Assembly: GCA_964478075.1 (NCBI GenBank)
Contig: CAYZGO010000010.1
Span: forward strand, 1-64,000
Source: DAOUEX01 sp034430235
Lineage (GTDB): Bacteria; Chloroflexota; Anaerolineae; UBA2200
DNA: 64,000 nt
Direction: 5' to 3'
Of the stretch, positions 58,681-64,000 are shown in pieces. Under the pieces are notes generated by a model. The model ran no database searches. It was given only the letters and a program-made list of their open reading frames with translations, and was not told where the DNA came from. The position numbers and the translations under genes were made by a program. Position 1 is the stretch's first letter. Every line of letters begins with the position of its first letter.

Positions 58681-59592
58681 TCAGTTTCCCTCCTCGTCAC
58701 CGGCCTCGTAGTAGGCCAGGAAAATCTCCTCCAGCGAGGGCCGCTCGGTCTCAAAATCGCTCACCGGGAAGGCAGCCAGCGCCTTGATGAGGCCGTCCAT
58801 CTCCCCTTCCACCTGCAGCAGCACGCTCGTTCCATCGTCCTGCGATAGCACGGTCACGCCAGGCACGTTGGCCAGTGGGCCGATATCCACTGCCTGCTTG
58901 AAGCGGATTGTAGCACGGCGCATAGCACGGTTAATCAGTGAGGCGGTCTCCGCCACCTCCACAATCACACCCTCGCGGATGATTGCCACGCGCTCCGCCG
59001 CAGCCTGCACCTCGCTCAGAATGTGCGAGGCGAAGAAGACGGTCGCGCCCTCGGCCTGCGCTTCGGCCAGCAGCCGCAGCACTTCACGCTGCATCAGCGG
59101 GTCCAGACCAAGCGTCGGCTCATCCAACAGAAGCAGTTCAGGGCGGTGCATCAGCGCCTGCACCACACCGACCTTCTGCTTGTTGCCATGCGAGAGGTTC
59201 TTGATAATGGGCTTAAGATCGAGATCGAGGCGCTCGGCAAGCTGCCGCACAAAGCCCCAGTCTACCTTGTTGCCGCGCAGGGCATTGAAGTACCGCAGCG
59301 CGCCTTCGACCGTCATATTGGGATCCAGTCGCAGTTCGCCCGGCAAGTAGCCAGCGCGCGCCTGCACCGCCACTGGGTCGGCCTGGGGGTCCAGGCCCAG
59401 CACGCGGACGGTGCCGCCGTCGGGGCGGATCAGGTCCAGCAGGCAGCGCATGGTCGTCGTCTTGCCCGCCCCGTTCGGGCCGAGATAGCCAAAGATCTCG
59501 CCGCGCCGCACTTTCAAGTCTATGTCTCGCACCGCCCGGACTCGGCCGTAGGATTTGGTCAGGTCCTGCACATCGATCACAATGTCGCTCAT
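58681..59592 (-). CDS. ABC-2 exporter ATPase
   Basis: 303 residues. Walker A GPNGAGKTTTMRCL, Q-loop region GYLPGELRLDPNMT (with Gly-Glu in place of the usual Gln neighbourhood, as in several NatA-like proteins), signature LSHGNKQKVGVVQAL, Walker B LLLLDEPTLGLDP and H-loop ASHILSEV. The C-terminal 90 residues form the extra domain typical of this group. Start ATG 59592 after GAGGGAG. Operon with the permease. Confidence 0.9.
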   Translation of the reverse strand: MSDIVIDVQDLTKSYGRVRAVRDIDLKVRRGEIFGYLGPNGAGKTTTMRCLLDLIRPDGGTVRVLGLDPQADPVAVQARAGYLPGELRLDPNMTVEGALRYFNALRGNKVDWGFVRQLAERLDLDLKPIIKNLSHGNKQKVGVVQALMHRPELLLLDEPTLGLDPLMQREVLRLLAEAQAEGATVFFASHILSEVQAAAERVAIIREGVIVEVAETASLINRAMRRATIRFKQAVDIGPLANVPGVTVLSQDDGTSVLLQVEGEMDGLIKALAAFPVSDFETERPSLEEIFLAYYEAGDEEGN

Positions 59593-59602
59593 CGTATCTC
59601 CC

Positions 59603-59719
59603 TCACGTTCTCTTGCGCATCAGCCTTTCCTGAACGGCTTCGCTCGTCAGTTCTGGCAGTCCGTCAGAAGCAATCCACTTCACACTTTTCGAGTCTATTC
59701 TCTCAATCTCCCGGGCCAC
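59603..59719 (-). CDS. Possible small protein or relic upstream of the ABC exporter
   Basis: The minus-strand frame from 59761 to a stop at 59603 reads NVNLNRKAIEVAREIERID, SKSVKWIASDGLPELTSEAV, QERLMRKRT. Amphipathic, charged and protein-like, but without an ATG; a GTG at 59719 follows AGGAAGG and would give 38 residues. I do not recognise the family. It may be the remains of a longer gene between the HTH regulator and the transporter. Confidence 0.3.
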   Translation of the reverse strand: MAREIERIDSKSVKWIASDGLPELTSEAVQERLMRKRT

Positions 59720-59832
59720 TTCAATGGCCTTCCTGTTCAGATTGACGTTTCGCTCGCCAATCTATGGCACAATCTTATCACAAATCGACTGCAATTTCCA
59801 GACAAAACACTGCCAAAAACTTTCATCTTTCT

Positions 59833-60252
59833 TTATTCTGAACTGTTGCCCTCCCTGGCCTCAACTTCCATCTCCATCAAGACCCTGGCCACCGCCTCAA
59901 TGGATTCTCTACGTGCACGGTAAACGGTTCCTTCGCTCATAAACAACTCGCTCATGATTTCGGCGGTTTTCTTGCCCTCTACGTACTCATCATAAAGGAT
60001 GATATAAGGGTGCCATTCTTTCACGACGCTTCGCTCCCCCGCCGGCTTGAGCTCATTCAGCGCCGTGAGTATTGCTTCTCTTAAAGCTCTTCCCTTATCA
60101 AGGTAAGTGACAGGGGAGCCATTGTGCACCATGTACGAATCTACTATTCCCAAACCGGCCAATGGATGCTCCCCCAGATAGGGATAACTGGGCAAGTTCC
60201 TTAACGCGTCTTCAACCAGGTCACGAAATCTCTCGTTGGCCATTGTGTCCAT
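59833..60252 (-). CDS. Helix-turn-helix regulator, sigma-region-4-like
   Basis: 139 residues. The N-terminal 60 residues are helical with no clear family; the C-terminal segment ILYDEYVEGKKTAEIMSELF and MSEGTVYRARRESIEAVARVL is an HTH of the kind found at the N-terminus of NB-ARC-type regulators in filamentous and Chloroflexota bacteria, here as a stand-alone protein. Start ATG 60252 with AGGAG 9 nt upstream. It may control the ABC-2 exporter encoded downstream. Confidence 0.65.
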   Translation of the reverse strand: MDTMANERFRDLVEDALRNLPSYPYLGEHPLAGLGIVDSYMVHNGSPVTYLDKGRALREAILTALNELKPAGERSVVKEWHPYIILYDEYVEGKKTAEIMSELFMSEGTVYRARRESIEAVARVLMEMEVEAREGNSSE

Positions 60253-60315
60253 GTATGATACTCCTGGATGACTTGGGCATTGAAACCATTTCACACTGGG
60301 CCTCGCCCACGTCCC

Positions 60316-60972
60316 TTAGTTCGGAAACAGGCGTGGCACACGCTGCCCATACTCCTCGTATTCCTTCCCAAAGTGCGCAGCTAGTTCTTGGTCTTCGAGA
60401 ATAGACAGCACCCAGAACGCAACCGTGAGGAATACCCAATTAGCACTGAGGGAAAGCGGGTACGCATCGCCAACATAGAAGAACTTGGCGGGATCAAACA
60501 GTAGCGTCGTGAAGAGCGTGATACCGATGGCCGATAGGAACTGTGGATGACGCACCAAGCCATACGGCCCCTCCGTGACCAGGCCGTCATCCACGCGGCG
60601 AAACAGAAACGAACGCCGCACGCCCAGCACGGCAATCGCCCACACGCCTAAGGCCGTTGATACTCCGACTCCCAGCCAGCAGAGCACATCTAGCCAATCT
60701 CCCACAGGCAGCCAGCCGATTCTGTAGTGCTCTGGAGCCCAGCGAGCCTCAGGTGTAGCATAGAGCACCAACCAGCCCGTAGCGATCAGAAGCATGCCGA
60801 GGGGACGCAGGAGAGCGGAGAAGACGTAGTAGGCAGTGCCCCAGCGCTCACCTAGTTGATGCGTGTAGCGGGTGAGCCACAAGCAGCCTATCCCACTCAG
60901 CCAGATCAGCGGTGCATATTCATAGAAAGGTTCGAGTCCCGAGACGTAAACTGGAAAGATAGGGGGAAACAT
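60316..60972 (-). CDS. Membrane methyltransferase-like protein (ICMT/NnrU-related), divergent
   Basis: 218 residues with about five membrane segments. The C-terminal signature VTEGPYGLVRHPQFLSAIG and LEDQELAAHFGKEYEEYGQRV followed by PRLFPN is of the isoprenylcysteine methyltransferase superfamily but clearly different from the array copies (RHPQF rather than RHPGY). Function unknown. It precedes the HTH gene by 63 bp on the same strand. Confidence 0.8.
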   Translation of the reverse strand: MFPPIFPVYVSGLEPFYEYAPLIWLSGIGCLWLTRYTHQLGERWGTAYYVFSALLRPLGMLLIATGWLVLYATPEARWAPEHYRIGWLPVGDWLDVLCWLGVGVSTALGVWAIAVLGVRRSFLFRRVDDGLVTEGPYGLVRHPQFLSAIGITLFTTLLFDPAKFFYVGDAYPLSLSANWVFLTVAFWVLSILEDQELAAHFGKEYEEYGQRVPRLFPN

Positions 60973-61074
60973 CCGAATTTACCTCCTTAGGCAGTGTATG
61001 TCTTCGCTTGCACCACACCTTACCCCAAAGCTGCCAGATTGCCAGGATTCTTGCTTCCGCCTGGGCCACGAACG

Positions 61075-61127
61075 TGAATCACTGAGTATTGGGACTGTTT
61101 CAGTGCCCAAGTGCGCTCAGTGATTCA
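61075..61127. repeat. Palindromic element with 12-bp arms
   Basis: TGAATCACTGAG (61075-61086) and CTCAGTGATTCA (61116-61127), with an inner stem GGGACTG / CAGTGCCC. It lies between a methyltransferase-like gene and the toxin relic; a possible bidirectional terminator or small repeat. Confidence 0.6.
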
Positions 61128-61177
61128 AGGTTCCCACTGCATCGCTGCCCAGCGGGCTTATCATGGCGAGCTACCGA

Positions 61178-61375
61178 TTACCGTTCAACTGTGTTCATAT
61201 CACGTTCGGCAGAAGCATGTAGAACGTGGTCACGCGCGAACTCGTCATACGTCAGGCTCTGCAGCTCCTTTAAGGCGTTCACGCAGTTGGCGATAACGCT
61301 TAAGCGTGCCACGATAGGGGTTGTATCCACTGAGCAACTCTCCCTTCCGGGCTTTTTCCAGAATTGCGCGTTCAT
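61178..61375 (-). pseudogene. HepT/HEPN toxin relic overlapping the MNT gene
   Basis: The frame reads VARLSVIANCVNALKELQSL, TYDEFARDHVLHASAERDMN and stops after TVER. This fits the N-terminal part of HepT-type (DUF86) HEPN toxins (helix with ELQ..T.DEF..D..L..AAER), but the C-terminal part with the catalytic RxxxxH is absent. It overlaps the 3' end of the nucleotidyltransferase gene by about 130 bp. Confidence 0.5.
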
Positions 61376-61772
61376 GTCGCTCGAGCACTGGCTTAAAGTC
61401 CAGATACTCGCTCACTGTACGTGCCGTGAACTCGATCATCGCCTGCCGATCACGGCAGTAAAGCAACACGCCGTCGCGCAGGACACGAAAGCGCAGGGCC
61501 AGCGGCATCTGGTTGAGAATGACTACGTCCACGTCATTGATGTGCAGGATGCCCATCAGCCCACCGATGATCTCCAACCGCATGTCAAACATCAAGTCCT
61601 CGTCAGGCGCACCGCGCAGCAGCACTGCCACGTCCACATCCGAAAGCGGCCCGCTGGTCCCACGTGCCCGCGAGCCGAACAGATAGGCTAACATCACGCT
61701 GTCGAGTGAGGCGAAGTAGCTCTCTAGTGCTATCTTGTATTGTGACAGGTCACGCGGCAACCGGGAGTTCAT
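61245..61772 (-). CDS. MNT-type nucleotidyltransferase (MntA-like antitoxin)
   Basis: 175 residues. The minimal nucleotidyltransferase signature YLFGSRARGTSGPLSDVDVAVLL is complete (GS, then D-x-D) with a third acidic residue in INDVDVVILN. A C-terminal helix region follows. MntA proteins neutralise HEPN toxins by adding AMP to them; here the partner toxin is reduced to a fragment. Start at ATG 61772 with its own promoter at 61846-61874. The end of the protein (RYRQLRERLKGAAEPDV) overlaps the toxin relic in another frame. Confidence 0.82.
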   Translation of the reverse strand: MNSRLPRDLSQYKIALESYFASLDSVMLAYLFGSRARGTSGPLSDVDVAVLLRGAPDEDLMFDMRLEIIGGLMGILHINDVDVVILNQMPLALRFRVLRDGVLLYCRDRQAMIEFTARTVSEYLDFKPVLERHERAILEKARKGELLSGYNPYRGTLKRYRQLRERLKGAAEPDV

Positions 61773-61845
61773 CCACCACCTCCATTGATCTAGACGCAGT
61801 AGCCTGGCGCAAGAATTCTACAACACACCTACGTCGTTTACGGCC

Positions 61846-61874
61846 ATTATAACCTATCGTGGCACAAGGAGCAA
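61846..61874 (-). promoter_or_regulatory. Promoter of the MNT gene
   Basis: Minus strand TTGCTC (61869-61874), 17-bp spacer, perfect TATAAT (61846-61851). Confidence 0.6.
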
Positions 61875-61956
61875 ACCCCCAACACTTCCCAAGGTGCGGT
61901 TCAGTTTGGGGGCAAACAAGGCAAGGAGTTCCCAGGGTTTTTCCGCGGTAGAACAA

Positions 61957-62075
61957 GAGTCAACCGACCTCCCCACGTTCCCCCGCAGTGCAACTGCGGG
62001 GTTGCCTGTGCGGCCTCTGCAGCTTTGCACCTACGGCCGGCAGCATACCATCGCTTGGAGGCACTGCCGCTGAAC
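61957..62075 (-). repeat. Interspersed hairpin repeat, copy 2
   Basis: Reverse-oriented copy of the element at 252-367. On the minus strand it runs from GTTCAGCGGCAGTGC to GGTCGGTTGACT and keeps the hairpin CCCCGCAGT/ACTGCGGGG with a different loop (61981-62001), while the first hairpin is disrupted by an insertion. Similarity continues weakly to an ACCCTGGG motif at about 61933, also present next to copy 1. The surrounding 61773-62188 shows no gene. Confidence 0.7.
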
Positions 62076-62122
62076 GTGATGGATATAGCCAGACCTTCGC
62101 ATAGCCCTCAAGGAGTTCCAAC

Positions 62123-62151
62123 TTGACAATCCAACATAATCCTGCTAGAAT
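62123..62151 (+). promoter_or_regulatory. Promoter of the recombinase-like gene
   Basis: TTGACA at 62123-62128, 17-bp spacer, TAGAAT at 62146-62151, 38 bp before the GTG start. Confidence 0.8.
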
Positions 62152-62188
62152 TATGTCGTGCGAATGTACTATACGAAGGAGGTGTGTC

Positions 62189-63136
62189 GTGCCACCTGAG
62201 CAACCGCCACTCTTCCCCCTCACAGAACCTGAAAGCAAAGACAAAAGAGCTCCTGCATTGACAGCGCATTCCTCGCTGCACAAGGCACTCGCTGCTTTCG
62301 ACGCTCACATGCTCGACAAAGACTTTAGCATACACACCATCAAGGCGTTCGACAGCGATTTGCGTCTGTTGGCACGCTTCCTGGGACGCAGGACGCCCAT
62401 CGGCAGCATTAGCGCCAGCCAATTGGAGGCTTTTCTCAAGTACTTGCGTCACGAACGCGGTGTGCCTTGCAAGCCCAAGTCCCTGGCGCGACGTCTGACC
62501 ACTCTAAAAGTCTTTTTCTCCTGGCTGGCAGATGAAGGTGCGATTCCAGCAGACCCGGCCGCTCCGCTGATACACCACAGGGTCACAACGCCCCTACCCC
62601 GGGTCCTCTCCGAGCCGGAAATCGCTCAACTCCTCGCAGCCACCGACAAATGGCGCCGAGACGCTGAGAAACCAGATGCGCGCCCCCACCTTCTGCTGAC
62701 GCTGTTGCTGAGCACGGGCATCAAGAAAGGCGAGTGCACGAACATCGCCCTCGCTGACATTGACGCTACTGACCAAAGCCCACCAAGTGTCTTCATACGC
62801 TACGAGAGCATCAGGCAGCGGCACAAGGAACGCAAGCTCCGCCTGCCCCCACAGTTCCCTGCTATCCTGCGTGAGTATCTGGCCCAGCACAAACCAAAGA
62901 TAAAGCTCTTCGAATGCACAGCGCGCAATCTCGAGTACGTGCTGGATGAGTGCGCCAAGAGGGCGGGACTGCCACAACGGAGATTGTCATTCGAGGTTCT
63001 GCGTTGGACCTGTGCTGTGCGTGATTACAAAGCTGGCATGGGCGAGGACGCCCTGCGTCGCAAACTGGGGCTCTCGCACATCACCTGGGCCGAGACCCTG
63101 GTTAAGCTGGAGAGGCTGACAGCGACTGCGTTGTAG
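62189..63136 (+). CDS. Tyrosine recombinase-like protein lacking the catalytic tyrosine
   Basis: 315 residues in the XerC/D plan: a core-binding SAM-like domain (FSIHTIKAFDSDLRLLARFL, KSLARRLTTLKVFFSWL) and a catalytic-like domain. Aligned with XerD, the first catalytic Arg (GLR-SE) is Lys in LLLSTGIKKGE, the H of HxLRH is Glu in EVLRWTCA, the GH-S His is Leu in KLGLSHITW, and the nucleophilic Tyr is Leu in AETLVKLERL. The beta-hairpin Lys (HKERKLRL) and second Arg remain. It is thus predicted not to recombine DNA. Start is the GTG at 62189, 5 nt after GAAGGAGGT; the longer frame from 62123 begins inside the promoter. The intact frame and strong promoter suggest it is maintained. Confidence 0.8.
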   Translation: MPPEQPPLFPLTEPESKDKRAPALTAHSSLHKALAAFDAHMLDKDFSIHTIKAFDSDLRLLARFLGRRTPIGSISASQLEAFLKYLRHERGVPCKPKSLARRLTTLKVFFSWLADEGAIPADPAAPLIHHRVTTPLPRVLSEPEIAQLLAATDKWRRDAEKPDARPHLLLTLLLSTGIKKGECTNIALADIDATDQSPPSVFIRYESIRQRHKERKLRLPPQFPAILREYLAQHKPKIKLFECTARNLEYVLDECAKRAGLPQRRLSFEVLRWTCAVRDYKAGMGEDALRRKLGLSHITWAETLVKLERLTATAL

Positions 63137-63147
63137 GGTGCTGTCGT

Positions 63148-63747
63148 TCAGCGCTTCCTGTGCTTGATTATCTTCTGCGAGAGCTCTAGATCATCCTGTG
63201 TGTTGATGTTGAAAAAAGACAGGTGCTCAGGATCAAAGATGTCCACTTCGTTCTGCTCAACGTAGCGAACTCGCACCTGACGGAAGAAGCTAATGACGCG
63301 CAGTTCACTACGGTCCAACGAATCCGCCATAGGGCGCACACAGGCTTTGCTGTAAACAGCGTGCAGCGGTTCTGTCTTGCCGGCGATGCTGGGGATCACT
63401 ACGTCGAAATCAGCGGACAGCAGTATCATGTAGCGCAAGAGATTGAGGTTTAACAAGGGCATGTCACAGCCTACCACCAGTCCACGATCATGGTGCATGG
63501 CCTTCAAACCAGTATAGATACCCCCCAGGACACCCATACCCGGACGGGCGTCCGGGACGACGCGAGCTGCCAACCGAGCGAATTCCCGTTTTTCGTTTGC
63601 CACCACAAGGAGGTCATCGCTCAAAGTGGTCATGATGCTAAGGATCCGCTCCAGCAGCAACTCGCCATCCAACTTGAGCAGCGCCTTGTCCATTCCCAGG
63701 CGCTGGCTCTGGCCACCAGCCAGGACTATAGCGCTGACCTCTGGCAC
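63148..63747 (-). CDS. mobA: Molybdenum cofactor guanylyltransferase
   Basis: 199 residues. VSAIVLAGGQSQRLGMDKALLKLDG is the nucleotide-binding signature, PDARPGMGVLGGIYTGLKA and VVGCDMPLLNLNLLRYM follow; HPEHLSFFNINTQDDL-type ending (DPEHLSFFNINTQDDLEL) is typical. It joins GMP to molybdopterin, making the dinucleotide form needed by some molybdo- or tungsto-enzymes. Aldehyde ferredoxin oxidoreductases use mononucleotide-type bis-pterin, so another enzyme outside the window is the more likely client. It converges with the recombinase-like gene. Confidence 0.9.
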   Translation of the reverse strand: MPEVSAIVLAGGQSQRLGMDKALLKLDGELLLERILSIMTTLSDDLLVVANEKREFARLAARVVPDARPGMGVLGGIYTGLKAMHHDRGLVVGCDMPLLNLNLLRYMILLSADFDVVIPSIAGKTEPLHAVYSKACVRPMADSLDRSELRVISFFRQVRVRYVEQNEVDIFDPEHLSFFNINTQDDLELSQKIIKHRKR

Positions 63748-63787
63748 AACACCTCCCCGGACTGGCTACACCACCCTGACAGTATTC

Positions 63788-63866
63788 ATAACCACCAAGG
63801 CACTAAGGCACGAAGACTGCTCTTTTGCTTGTTCCCTTGGTGTCTTCTCGGCTTCGTGGTTAACTC
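63788..63866. repeat. CACAAAGAC-type interspersed inverted repeat, copy A
   Basis: Left arm AACCACCAAGGCACTAAGGC and ACGAAG; right arm CCTTGGTGTCTTCTCGGCTT and CGTGGTTAA. The arms are complementary apart from a few changes. Confidence 0.65.
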
Positions 63867-63883
63867 CCGAGCCACAAGCAATT

Positions 63884-63963
63884 AACAACCACCAGGACAC
63901 CAAGACACAAAGACCAGTATTGTACATGTTTTGTTGGTACCTTTGTGGCTTCGTCGTTCACCT
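63884..63963. repeat. CACAAAGAC-type interspersed inverted repeat, copy B
   Basis: Left arm AACCACCAGGACACCAAGAC and ACAAAG; right arm TTGGTACCTTTGTGGCTTCG and TCGTTCACC. It follows copy A by about 20 bp. The region 63748-64000 upstream of mobA otherwise shows no gene. Confidence 0.6.
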
Positions 63964-64000
63964 CGAAATCAGGCTCTTACCCCTCAAGCACCTTCACCGG

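Noticed and set aside
62189..63136. Active integrase of a prophage or integrative element
   Set aside because: Catalytic residues are missing, and there is no tRNA, attachment-site duplication or phage gene nearby.

Overview
The window looks like chromosome of a G+C-rich, probably anaerobic bacterium, most likely a Chloroflexota (Anaerolineae-like) lineage. This is inferred from secreted beta-propeller proteins ending in a SYLPVILK / CLPLVARG-type tail, lipoproteins with Thr-Pro-rich linkers, an XPB helicase with helicase-associated partners, a tungsten-type aldehyde ferredoxin oxidoreductase, and many proteins with zinc ribbons. Promoters resemble sigma-70 promoters (TTGACA, 17 bp, TATAAT) and are easy to see. 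No rRNA, tRNA, CRISPR array or intact mobile element was found.

Layout. 1-7.7 kb: a duplicated promoter region, two secreted beta-propeller proteins (LVIVD and NHL repeats), a YbhN-like membrane protein, a truncated MFS transporter, lspA and a DksA/TraR-type protein. 7.8-12.6 kb: a glycosyltransferase with a leaderless-looking start, then sugar kinase, acetyltransferase and L-cysteine desulfidase. 12.6-18.9 kb (minus strand): amidohydrolase, patatin, GNAT, CDP-alcohol phosphatidyltransferase, trpD and a GTPase. 19.3-23.5 kb: a zinc-ribbon/LysM membrane protein, a membrane protein, and a RAYT transposase flanked by REP-like hairpins. 23.7-26.1 kb: an aldehyde ferredoxin oxidoreductase with a long structured leader that has riboswitch architecture. 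26.4-32.3 kb: a pst phosphate-uptake operon with two complementary, individually impaired PstB ATPases and a broken GxxExxY gene. 32.5-36.7 kb: an eight-gene NifX / Mrp-ferredoxin / FmdB / DUF59 iron-sulfur operon behind a perfect consensus promoter. 36.8-45.7 kb: flavoprotein oxidoreductase and response regulator, an MFS exporter, a lipoprotein phosphodiesterase and a sugar ABC importer. 45.8-52.5 kb: XPB helicase plus two large helicase-associated proteins. 52.6-61.0 kb: radical SAM protein, an expanded array alternating membrane ICMT-like methyltransferases with soluble SAM methyltransferases, an ABC-2 exporter and an HTH regulator. 61.2-64 kb: an MNT nucleotidyltransferase with a toxin relic, a tyrosine recombinase-like protein lacking catalytic residues, and mobA.

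The best candidates for undescribed biology are the asymmetric PstB pair, the structured leader of the oxidoreductase gene, the three-gene XPB operon and the ICMT/methyltransferase array. Decay is frequent: relics of a GxxExxY protein, an ICMT, a HepT toxin, an MgtC-like protein and a duplicated gene start are all visible.
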